64,000 nt of DNA, from positions 10,451,495 to 10,515,494 of the forward strand of contig CM073328.1 of the NCBI GenBank assembly GCA_037043015.1, in the 5' to 3' direction. Positions 1 through 15,621 of the stretch are shown here, one piece after another (the stretch's first letter is position 1; every line of letters starts with the position of its first letter). The translations under genes and the position numbers were made by a program. The notes below the pieces were generated by a model. That model was given only the letters and a program-made list of their open reading frames with translations. It was not told where the DNA came from and searched no databases. This DNA is from Bryum argenteum. Taxonomy: Eukaryota > Streptophyta > Bryopsida > Bryales > Bryaceae.

Positions 1-2
1 CG

Positions 3-4031
<4,029 letters not shown>

Positions 4032-4370
4032 CATTTTGAGGATGGTGAAGATGTTGCTGTTGTAGATTTAGAGTAAGAATTGGTCGGATGTTGTAAGATT
4101 ACATTTGGTGTAACAATACAGAAAAGAAGCTTGCTTGCTTCTGGTATCTTCTGGTGTCTTGGATTTTCGTGTTTTGGGCTACTGTATCTAAATTTGAGTC
4201 TCTGGAATTGGGCATTGTAGTCAATTCTGTGGAATCTGTTCAACTGATAATATTATTGGTCTATGAACATACATGAATTGACCAAGGATTTGAGATGTTC
4301 TTCTAACTATCAACAATATTTTTCCGTGAAGGCAGTTCTACTGATTGTGAAGGTGAGATTGGTGCATGTC

Positions 4371-4741
4371 TTAACCCTTAAACGCCCAAGGTGACCCGAG
4401 GGGTCACCTTCCAACAGAATCTTCTTTGTAGCTCTCACTGTACTCAACTTTTCACATATATTTTGATGTCAAACTGGTCACCTTCTTATGATGCATTCGA
4501 AAAGTGGAATTTTACAATTCAAATCACAATTTGTATGAGTGATTTTGTGCTTTGAAAGGATTGTGGTAGGTAGGTTGGGGTTGTACATAACCTTGTAGGA
4601 GGTTGCAAGCTCATCATTGATTGGTGCATCCATGATGCCCTTGTTCAAAAAGTGTACTATTCATGATGCCCAAGTCCAAAAGATGTTGGGATCCAATTTT
4701 GGGCTGCCCGCTTCACACCCCGTGGGTGTTTTAAGGGTTAA
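4371..4741. mobile_element. TTAA-flanked MITE, copy 1 (371 bp)
   Basis: The left end reads TTAACCCTTAAACGCCC. The right end GGGTGTTTTAAGGGTTAA is its inverted complement with small changes. The interior is non-coding. Much of it (about 4480-4720) matches 21655-21955, another member of the same family. A short palindrome GGTGACCC...GGGTCACC lies just inside the left end. Confidence 0.75.
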
Positions 4742-7700
4742 CCTCTCTTTGTTGAGGATATGTTTGAAGGCTTGTTATATACCTCTTGAATATATCTCAA
4801 GAGGAAGTTTTGGAAATAACTTTTGCTGATACATGTACGAATGCACATTGTTGAAGCAATGATTTGATGTATGTCCTTTCATTATGAGAGTTGTTTTTCA
4901 AAAGTTAACATTTGTTGCATGGTTACTATGCTTATGCCGTAAGATTATTATTAAAAACTTATAGGACTGTGTGTTTAAGCAAACCAAGAAATAATGTACA
5001 TCTTGTCAAAGTTAGTATGAGTAGATGGATTACCATAAAAGAATTATGGGCACTGAAAATAATATAAATTGGGTATCCGTCTTAGCATGGAATATTCCAA
5101 TTTTGTTACGAACGCGTCACTAGTGAATGATTGGAAAGTCTGTGAATTGAAAAGTGCAACTCGAAGCTAAAACCTCATCACAGTTTCCATGAAATGTTGA
5201 TGTATCGTAAGATATGAAGTTGTTATAGAGTGTAGTTCTTCATGAATGTTAAATGCATGTTGAGAAGAAAGTGTTGATCAAGACAAGAAATATATTTATC
5301 TTCTTTTTTTCTTTGATTAAATTCAAGATTTCCATAAGGGCTTAGTATAATAAAGCCAAAAGTACTCTATTTGATACTTCTGCTTCATGGATTCAAAACC
5401 TCCGCTTGTGGTAAGGACCTCACCATTATTGTATCTACAAATTTTAATTCTATAGACCCTTCTCAAAAAACTAAAAATAAAATAATAACTCTTGGATTGA
5501 ATTTTCCTAAGTAAAATTGTTAAAACATAACTATTTACTAACAACGTATCAGTTTAGTAGGAACTCTCTTGAAAACAATGTATGTACAAACAAATGTTGC
5601 ATACGTAGATGTATATAGTAATCTAAAATTTATGACCAAATTTTAAATCAAGATCACAAAAGAAAAGGATAAAGAATAAGGATTTTTCATTTTTTAATTA
5701 TATTTTGTTATTTTTACTTTACGTATTTAGATAATTATCTACAAAATCAATCATATTATTGTTGAAAATGTTGTGAACACTTGGTTTTCTTTGTAAGTTT
5801 ATAGAAATTCATGTCATTAAATTACCTTTTGGAACATGTGCATGATTACAATCAAATTAGAACATGTTTGACCTAATTTATATGATAGCAAAATATAGAG
5901 CACTCAATATTTTTCATAACATTTTGGTATAATTTATAACCACCAAATGAATAATTATTATGATTTTGTTACTTAAACATTACGGTAACCGCTCTATTCC
6001 TTCTTTACCTATCTCTCCGGCCTTTTCTCAAACTCAACAAAACAATCGTCTACATTCCTTAAAATATGCTCACTTCCTTCATTTTCTCATGAACAAATGT
6101 GACCTTTTGTGATAATATTGCATTACTTATAGGAGGATCATAAGTCAATCAAATTATTTTACTATCTCAACATTCAGTCACTTGTAGCATTGCCAAGAAT
6201 ATCTTCCTCCATTATAGACACAAATAAGTCAATGCTTATAAATAAGTAAATCATATTGCAAATGTATTCTTTGTTGACATCACAGTTGTTTGTGTACTAA
6301 AAGATGTACATAGTTGTGTCTCGAAGCAAGGTTTTGACACACTTAACAATATATAAAATTTCAAGTCTACACAAAGGTTGTACAAAATTTTTGATGGCGG
6401 AAGATTCTTGGGTTTTATCTTTTCACAAATTATGAAAATGTCAAGCATTGTTTTTAATGATCAACAAATTGTGATGCATACACATAATAATTATTTCATC
6501 CAAGATTTATATCAAAAAAGTCAATTGCCAATGTCATTCTCATACTATAAAACAAGAAGTATTTGATTGTGTACATTCTTTAAGAAATACGCATTCTTGT
6601 TTTTTACTTTGTTGTGCACTACAATCAAATGATGCAACCAAGGCAAGCACATTTGTGATGCATTCTTGAGGATAATGTGAGTTTGTGGGGCTACTTTCAA
6701 CAAGTGTTGTTTATCAAGAATTATTGGAGCTAAATATTTGACTCAAACTAAGGTTTTCACGTACACTCAAAAAATTTGTCAGGTATTTATCTCTTCTTGA
6801 AATTTCATTATGTACGATTCCTTTTTATTGATGAATGAATCATATGATCATTTTTGTTTGCAATTCTATGTTGTAAATGATGCTTGAAAGCAATAGATAT
6901 AACATTTGAAGCATAGACTTTTGATAATAATGGCAATTTGTAAATGAAGCTTAAGATCTTTATAAACATTCTTAACATTGTATTGTACAATATATGCATT
7001 TGTATGAACATTTTGAAGTTTATAAGAGTATTTTTGATTGAGAGACAACCAGGTTGTATAAATGACTAACTTCTTGGCAAGATGTATTGATGCAAATTTT
7101 GGTATGATTTTTACTAAAACCATGTTTGGTTACACAGATGAATTGAAAAATATTCAAGCTTTCTTGGTTATCCAGCTTTCAATCTTCTCACCTCAAGCTT
7201 CATTACAAAATTTTAGCATGATGTCAATTCAACGGCAAAGATGGCAAGCTATATAAACATCTCAAAGCATGAGCATTGTAAAACAACAAACTTGCCTATT
7301 TCATTTCATTAATGATGCTTTTGTATGAGCTTAAGATATATATATAAAAATTAAAGCTTTTGAGATATTACCTTGATTATACATCACAATTAACGTAATA
7401 AACTATTGGGTCTTTAGAGAAGCACATTCAATCTATTGTTCACATTGATGATTGGATACTCACAAATAATCATACTTGTTGCTCAGGCAACCACACAATT
7501 AGAGAATCTTGCTCTTGCAAACGTGACAATTGGAGGTGATAACAATAAATCAACAACTCTATGAAATTTGTTGGCAATCAATCACAATTTGTTGGCTATG
7601 TTGAGTTAATTTCTTTACAACAAGATTGAAACATCTATTAATTGTAATCGTCATTATATGTCTGAGCTTTATAAACAAGATTTGAAATGATCACCAATAT

Positions 7701-8080
7701 GTATATATACAAGTGTAAATAGTTTTAGAATTCATCATAAGATGTGTTGCTTATAATGTAACTAAATGTGTAGGTATGGAAAGTAGGTAATTGTATAGAG
7801 AACACAACCATCATAGAATCAACATTCTCATAGCTATGATGAACTAATATTCTACTTCTAAGAATGCATTTGGATTGTGACACAAAGAATTTGATGTAAT
7901 TAAAAACTTTTTGAAGTCCAATTTATGATATGACGACAATACAATGATCAAGAAACAATTTTCAAGCAATGACGTAATCATCATTTATGTACAATTTTGG
8001 AGCATGTGGTGATAGACAGAAGGTGGCATATCCAAAAGTGGGGAAAGAAAGGAGCAAGGGGCGAAAACCTTGGATTCAAG
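4742..8080. other. AT-rich intergenic DNA
   Basis: No coding region, RNA gene or clear repeat is supported here. Open frames are short, AT-rich and lack homology or codon structure that I recognise. It presumably includes the 5' regulatory region of the MYB gene that starts at 8081. Confidence 0.6.
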
Positions 8081-11000
8081 ATGAGTTTAAAATCCGTACA
8101 AAATGGAGACGAGGTGTTAAGGAAAGGACCATGGATGCCTGAAGAAGATGAAATACTAGTAGAGTATGTTCGACAATTTGGAGCTCGTGATTGGAGTTCT
8201 ATTAGAACCAAGGGTCTATTGCCTAGGACAGGAAAGTCTTGCCGATTACGGTGGGTGAATAAGCTCAAACCTGATCTTAAAAGGTTTGTTGAAGATTGAT
8301 CCTCTTGTCATGTGATCTATTAATGTGGTGTTATATTTGTCACATCTACATACTGTAATAATTCTACCTAAAAATTAGCAAGTTGCTACTATAAAGTCAT
8401 TTTTTCCCCTTAAATTGCCAAGCCAAAATTGACAGTTGATATTTCTCAAATTAATAAATGTACCACCCACAAATTAGCAGAAGTCTCTTTAAGTTTATCA
8501 TATTTCATGTCAAAAGTGGATGGAGAAAATATATAGGTTTTGAGAATTTCTCTAATAAAAAGTCTATTAATTTTTATATGGAGTACAATTACAATCAAAG
8601 AAAGATCTACCCCAATTTTTGAGCATGCTATGAGGAGTGACTTTAATAAGAATTTGCCATGTAAACAAAGTCAATGCTAAATAGAATTTCCTTATGTTAT
8701 AGCTAAGCATCACTCCTAGTAATATAATATTATAAAATATTTTAATCACATGTTAAGCTGTAAACTCAAAATAATGTACTAATGTTTTTCAAAAATAAGC
8801 TCTCTTTTGAAAAGTTAGAAAACTTAAGAACATGTTTTTCTTTACCTTAAACCCTAAATCAAATAGATAGGTCCAAATAAGTCTAGGTGTTACTCATAAA
8901 CAATTTCACAAGATATAATCAATTGCAACAAAGGTTGCTCTTCAAATAAAAGAATTTTTTTATTTCTTCTTAAAAACGAGGATATTTGATATATTCTATT
9001 TAAGAGATTGATTGATTTAATGTTGAAATTAAGCATGCATCACTAATGAATTCTTCATAATATATCAAAAAGGTCTAAACTTCCAAATTAGTCAAATGCA
9101 GCTATATGCAAATTGAAGTTGTTTATAAACTCGTGGAAATGTAGGAGTGGATGCAAGTTTTCTCCGGAAGAAGAGAAGTTGGTTGTAGAAATGCAAGCAA
9201 AGTTGGGTAACAAGTGGGCCAAGATTGCTAGTTGTTTACCTGGTCGTACCGATAATGATGTAAAGAATTTTTGGAGTACACGCCAAAAGCGCATCTTGCG
9301 AGCATTGCAACGCCCAAAAATGCCTTCAGGTAGTACTGATGCTTCAGCTGACACCTCCGACTTAAGCAAAGATCCCTCATTGACCGACTTTGGAGGATTT
9401 CAGGTTACTCCTCTTGTCCTTTACTCTACTTATGTATAATTATTCAACTCTAACTAAGATAAATGTAACTTACATTCAATTATGAATTGTATAATCCAAG
9501 TTATCCAACTATAGTAGGTGAAGGAAACATAGCTTTTTGGTTTGGAACTAGCAAATTAACAAATTATCTATAGAAATTTCTCTACAATCTTCAAAGTCTT
9601 GCTCTAGGAGTTTTGGGATATTATCTTATTTTATCAATTTTATGCTCAAATTTTATCTATATTAATGCTACATGGTTTTTAGAGGGATAAAAATCTTATC
9701 ATACGGTTGTTCCTTTTAGAAGATATAGCCCTAAAACAATGCATTTTTATACATAGCCATGATTTTGAAAACTGCTTTTTGGTTGAAAAAAAATGTCATT
9801 AGATATCAATCTTCCATAGCTATGAGTCTTGCTCATATAGGTGGAGCTGGCAATGAGCTTGAAGCTCCGCATGTTTGGAGAAAATCAATATACCATCTAG
9901 AATCACTGATAATGAATTAAGAGTTATCATTAAGAACAAATTGGAACAATTAGATTCAATCCTTTGAAAAGCGATGTCAACATTTACAAGGCCAAAAATG
10001 GCTTTTAAAAGTTTGAAAGTTGAAGATTAAACAAATAAAGCAACAAAATATTTAATGATAAGATGACTTATTGATAATATATATTGAAGCTTATAAACTT
10101 ATGATTAAAGTCTATCATTGTTGTTATTTTTTGCAGGTTCATAGTCCTTCAAGAGGGGCTTCTTTAATGGGTAATGGCTTAGGTCCGCACTTTATCTTTG
10201 CTGAAGGTGATAGTGAATTTCGGGATGCCTCGGATACGCTTCGTTCACACTTGCATCACCATCATCATCGCCACTCTGGAATGCATGCTTTCAACTCTAT
10301 GGACGCAGATGATATACTGAGTAGCCACAAGTTAGCTACAGGCAAGCATTCATACCAACCTCCTTAAATATGATTTTTAGACAATTTCTTTTCGCTCAAC
10401 ATGTTGAAGTCCATTTTGATTTTCTCTAAACTAGACTTAGTAAGATCAAAACCCTACATTTGTATAAACCAGTAGTTAAGATTGGCAAAAACCTACAAGT
10501 CTTTGAGTTCTTATTCATTCTAGAGTAAAAGATTGTCTCAACAATGCAAGACTCTGTAATCTATGATAAGGTCAAGTTAGAGTGCTACTTATAGGTTCCT
10601 TAGTTTAGCAAGTATAAAGTAGACCAACTAAATATTTAGTTTGTAAAATATTTTCTAATGTTCCTTAAATTCATAAGAGAATTCAAATATTTGCAAAAGT
10701 TTTGATATTGATTTGTATGTTGTATGAAATTCTATGACACCTAAAAGTTAAAATAATTTATGTCTTGCTATTTTTGGGTATAAATAAAATACTTCGATGT
10801 ATTTGATCTTCTCATATCTTCTTTAATACACACAACCTTTTACATCTTAATTCAAGAATTTGGGAGACATCATTTTCTCAAGTAAATAAAAACAAGTATT
10901 GAGATTTTAATATGTTGATATATTTAATTAATTATTTACCCTTGTTCTCAAAATTAAATATTTTCTTGAATTATTGTGTGTACTTTATCTATAAGTAAAT

Positions 11001-11801
11001 CTTCGTCATTTAAAATGAATATATTCATAAGATTTTCTAATTCTTATAATTTACTTTTCCATCACAGGGGAGTTGGTACCCTATACAAGTACAGAGAAAG
11101 AACTTGGGAACACTATGGAGTTGAAGGAAACGAAACCATACCTTCATCATCATCATCAACCACTTTCTGTGGCGCTTCCATGTGTCACAATGGCGTCTCG
11201 GACTACTACTACGGCAAATACAACACAAAGGTCTATCAAGAGAAGGCCACGCTCACGAAGGGATACAAGATCTACCATTTTGTCATGTTTTGAGCAGCCC
11301 GTTGTCACTATAGACAACAAACCATCCAATGACCCTTGTTGTTGCAACAATACCAGTGAAGGAGCTAACCCCAATTTACAACTTCCGGACAACAACAACA
11401 ATCCTAATTCTTTTTGCAACCCTCATACTCGACTTACACTAATGGACTCACAACAAAATAGCAGCAGCAGCAGTAATAATAATAATAACAATGGAAATAA
11501 TAATAACAACAATAATAACAATAATTATCTTGAATTTTTGCTACAATCGGATCAGGGCTCCTTGATGCAGAGTGTACAGATTTTTAGCCCTGAATTTCCG
11601 TTGTTTTTGACTAACAATCATCAATGGGAGAAGCTGCCTATGTTATATTCAGAGGATGCAAGCTTATATGGGGGCTGCAATACAAAAGATAATACGGATT
11701 CATGTAGCCCGGACAGCGTAATTACCAACTTTACAGCTGATGTCTTTGACTCCTTAGAGCCTTTAAACTCTGCTCCTTCCGAATGGTGGGTTGCACAATG
11801 A
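8081..11801 (+). CDS. DUO1: DUO1-type R2R3-MYB transcription factor
   Basis: Likely orthologue of DUO POLLEN 1, the nuclear MYB that drives the male-gamete programme in land plants. Exons are 8081-8283, 9145 (or 9148)-9403, 10137-10341 and 11068-11801, about 466 residues. R2 (KGPWMPEEDEILVEYV...RTGKSCRLRWVNKL) and R3 (GCKFSPEEEKLVVEMQ...GRTDNDVKNFWSTRQKR) are complete. The repeats are joined by NKLKPDLK before GCKFS, with the extra lysine typical of DUO1. Exon 2 may start at 9145 (an added residue, RSGCKF) or 9148 (SGCKF). Intron 3 has a GC donor at 10342; reading it as GC-AG keeps the frame (ACA-G/GG-GAG). The C-terminal part is low-complexity: His runs, a Ser/Asn tract encoded by AGC/AAT repeats near 11460-11525, and an acidic end with FDSLEPLNSAPSEWW. 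Subfamily assignment is good; the exact exon 2 start is uncertain. Confidence 0.88.
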
Positions 11802-13870
11802 TAGCTTAGAATGATGAAGTTTTTATAGATGTTTTTATAGGGTTTGTTTTGTGAAAGGTTTAAGCTTGACAATAACATTCTTGGCTTAAGTGATAGAACT
11901 TTGAGTGGTATCCAACTTTGTGATAAGAGGTTATTGGTGAGGATTAATATACAAAGGTATATCTTGAGCAAATACTAGCACAATTTTGTTGGGAATGATT
12001 GAGTGCTAATTTTGTAATAAGTATATCAATAGGTTTGTTTTGATCTAATTAGTTGAAGGTGCATCTATGGTAGAATCAACGAACCTTTTTTTTGGAGAGA
12101 TTTATTTCTAGTAGATAAGATCATGTTGTGGGGATGCTCGAAATAAGGATAGTGTGGTATCTTGAAGAATTGATAAAAGAAATCGTGTGTGAATGGTACA
12201 AAGTTGCATCAAGATTTTTAAAATTGTTTATATTTACAATTAGAGGATACATGAGATATTAGTTTCTTCATCAACCAAGGTCCATTTTTTTCTCAAAAAT
12301 GGTGGTAATATGAGTAAAGACAAGAACATAATGTTGTACATTGTAATATAATTTATACAATTTTGACCAAAAATTGGAATTTCTTTTGAACTATTGTAAT
12401 TCTCCAGTATAATTTAGCATGTGTATCGTTTGATGTGTGAAATGTTGTCTGCTAATAAAAATCATAAAACTCTTAATACTTCTCACTGAAGAGAATAATC
12501 TCATTGAAAAATCAAAGTTCCAAAATTTTTGGCTTTTATTTTTGAAAGTATCTACTTCCGATTTGCTATCAACCTATAATACTTAGTAATTTTATTTCTC
12601 TTATTCACAATTTCATCATTTTGATATTTTAAGTTAGTGTATCTCTTAGCTAATTTCAATTGGTCTTTAATTAGGCAAGCATGGGAGAAAATAGGACAAT
12701 AGAGTACATATGAACAAATATTATGTATTATATATTAAAAAGATCCTAAAAAACCACGTCTTGTTTATTAACATGGGATAATTAGGTTTATGCAGAATCG
12801 TTCAAATAAAGAAATTCTAATCGAAAGTGGTCAAATTTCATTATATCAATTTAGCTTGGAAATTTATTCAACACTTAGAATGATCCATGTTTACCTTGTG
12901 GTATCTTAGAATCCTCAAAACATTTTTATGACAGAAGTGAGGCCAGAAATTAATCATGTGACTATATAACAAAGAATCAATTGTCTTTCCTTGAACAGAA
13001 CACTTTAACAATCTTTTACAAGAGTACAGTAAAACTATGAGTAGTTTACTATGATAGTATTTAGCATTGGCTCAATATCCTTAAGCTGTTACAAAATACC
13101 AATTTAGACTAGAAGATAGAGGTATATTGCATCAAGCTTTAAAGTGACAATTTTTTTTGTTAAGAGTTATCAACTAAAACTATATTGACAGTTTTTAAAA
13201 AATTATATCACTATGGTGTAAGCATTTAAATCAAAATAGCTTTGCTCCTCTAGTTCCATTTACAAGACATTTTAAAATTTAGATCTTACATACACAAAAA
13301 AAGCTATGTATGTGTTGCTATCAGGCTTAATTATTGCAAATAATACTTCTCTTTTCTTCTCTCTAATAAGTCAAATTAAACTTAAGTACCATACTTGCAA
13401 GGTCAATGTGACACAAATTCACTTATTTTAAGAGCTCCAAGGAATTTGAAAATGTAAAATGTACTTCAAATCTTCAAATAATTTTAAGATTCTTTCAAAT
13501 TTTTACTCACAAACTCGTAATCAACATAGTTAGATTTATCAAAGTCAAAATTGTATAAGACTTAGTTATTAATCAACACTATAGTATTGTTTACCCACGG
13601 TAATTATCATGGAAAATGAAAAAAGTAGGAAAATTAATTAGGGATGTGAAGGAGTTCTAAATTTTAGTTGAAATTTTATACCCTCCTTTTCGAAATTTAT
13701 ACATTATCATACTCCTAAGAGCATTCATCCAGTTGAAGAAGAGACATGTGGCAACTATAGTCTTTTGAAATCATAACTGAAGTGAGGTTCATGCAGATCA
13801 TTCTCCACATGTCAATATAGTGTGGCCACAATTACCTAGATGTTGCAAAATCTACAAACATATTGCATCT
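11802..13870. other. AT-rich intergenic DNA
   Basis: I see no gene or defined repeat. The first several hundred bases would include the 3' untranslated region of the DUO1-like gene. Confidence 0.55.
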
Positions 13871-13877
13871 CACTTTT

Positions 13878-13886
13878 GTATAAAAA
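13878..13886 (+). promoter_or_regulatory. TATA box of the LEA gene
   Basis: GTATAAAAA lies about 125 bp upstream of the LEA start codon, a normal plant TATA-to-ATG distance when the leader is about 100 nt. Confidence 0.5.
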
Positions 13887-14007
13887 CATGGGACTCTCTA
13901 CCATTGTTATAATAGGTGTAATTGATCAATTTCAATAAAATCAATTTCCACAAGCTTAATCATCACAAATATCAGTAAATTCATTTTGCAAGTAAAATAA
14001 ATTCAAA

Positions 14008-14548
14008 ATGCAAACGGTGAAGCACACATTGGCCTCAGCGAAGGAGAAGATGGCTAATGCTACCGCCAAAATTGAGGCAAAGTTTGACAAGACCAAAGCA
14101 ACCGCTAATGAGAAGGTTTTTTATCAATATTACTCACAATCATAATGGTGGATTCTTGGTGGAAAAGTCATCTAACTTTGTGAAAAGTGCACACTTTTTA
14201 ATGCTTGATGGCACGTTGAAGAATATAACAAAATCTGATAGTAGTATGACTAACCCTACGAGACTTCATATTCATGTTGATTTGGAAGTTAGTGTAAATC
14301 TTATTTATCTTGCAATTGGTGTGCATGGAGATGGAATACAGGCTGATAAGGTGTTGGCCCACAACGAAGAGGGCAAAGTGGAGGCAACAATGCAAAAGCA
14401 TGAGAGTCAAGCAGAGGCTGAAGCACACAAGAATCACAAGTTGGCCGAGAATCAACGTGAGAAGCTTGCAGCGCAATACGACTTAGATGCTCGCAAGGCT
14501 ATCGCCGAGAATGTGTATAAGAACATCGACACTGGTATCCATCCTTGA
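14008..14548 (+). CDS. Group 4 LEA protein (LEA_1 family)
   Basis: Small hydrophilic late-embryogenesis-abundant protein; the family protects proteins and membranes during drying. Two exons, 14008-14115 and 14342-14548, joined in phase 0 across a GT-AG intron, give 104 residues. The N-terminus MQTVKHTLASAKEKMANATA followed by an amphipathic Lys/Ala/Glu stretch ending FDKTKATANEK is the LEA_1 signature. Exon 2 continues Glu-, Lys-, His-, Ala- and Gln-rich with no Cys or Trp and no membrane segment, as expected of a disordered protein. Reading through the intron gives a 163-residue frame that lacks the true start, which I reject. A TATA box lies about 125 bp upstream. Confidence 0.82.
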
Positions 14549-15621
14549 AAAACAAGACAAGTAACCAAATTATGCATTTTTTTACAATTCATGCGATGCT
14601 CAGAAGATGTACATCCTCCTATACCATTGGAATCTCTTCATGATTTTCTTAGAGTATGCTCCGGAAGTTTGTAGTCTCAATAAGGACAAATATACAAAAG
14701 GTCATTTGTGCACCTTTAAAATTTTGGAATCATTGAACAATTTTGAATACATTGTATTGTAGGTTTTTGAACATTTTATATTTTCAACAATGTGAGTTTC
14801 TAGTCCTCCATTAGTAATAGAACTGGAGGATGTGTTAAATTGAGATTTGTAGTGATTTCTACAATAATGGAAACTTGGATATGTTGTAACAAAACATAAT
14901 CACAACACTTCCAACCTTTCCATAACACGAAAGTAAAATAGTTCAATCTAAGATGGACAAGAAAGTATAATTTTACTGTCCTACAAATGCATTAAGTAAT
15001 GCACCTCAAGTTCCTTCATTAAGCCTTTCAACACATATCAAAATCATGATTCAACAATTCTATCATATGGTACAGCCAAGAGTAATTCCAGAACTATATT
15101 GTTTCTTCATAAACTCTGAGAAAAAATAACTACATCTTTGAATGCATCTCAACAAGGAACATTTTTTTCCTCTAAAGCCTTCAAATAGTGATGAAGAAAC
15201 AACATTTACAAATTTCAAAATATTCCTATGGGAAATTTATATGTTCCCGCCAACAAGTTCACATGAAAACCAAATCAGACAATAACCACTTACATAACAC
15301 CCTAATTTTCAGATGATTTGCCTTTCACTTAGATAGCCTACTTATAGTAGTCCTCACAATTGCATTAAAAAGAGAGACAATATGAGAAGCATAAATGCTA
15401 TTTGGCTCTTGCACACAAAGATTTTTGGGTTTCGAAACATGATACTCACATTCTACAAATCCAGGTTAACCAGGACGTATAAATTTTTCAAATATAAATT
15501 TAAGAGGCCATAAACATGGACAATATATACAATTATTGAATGCACCCCACGTCCTACTTCTACTTGTACCTGCACAGCTTGGCTTTGCTCATTTGATAAT
15601 GAGCCATTTCTTCTTTCCATC
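14549..15621. other. Intergenic DNA between convergent genes
   Basis: AT-rich, with no supported gene. It contains the 3' ends of the LEA gene (+) and of the RING gene (-), which are transcribed toward each other. Confidence 0.55.

Noticed and set aside
11156..11971. Minus-strand frames opposite DUO1 exon 4
   Set aside because: Antisense shadows of the coding exon; the plus strand encodes the conserved protein.
14057..14341. Long plus-strand frame running through the LEA intron
   Set aside because: It starts without the conserved MQTVKHTLASAKEK and includes a clear GT-AG intron; the spliced model fits the LEA_1 family.
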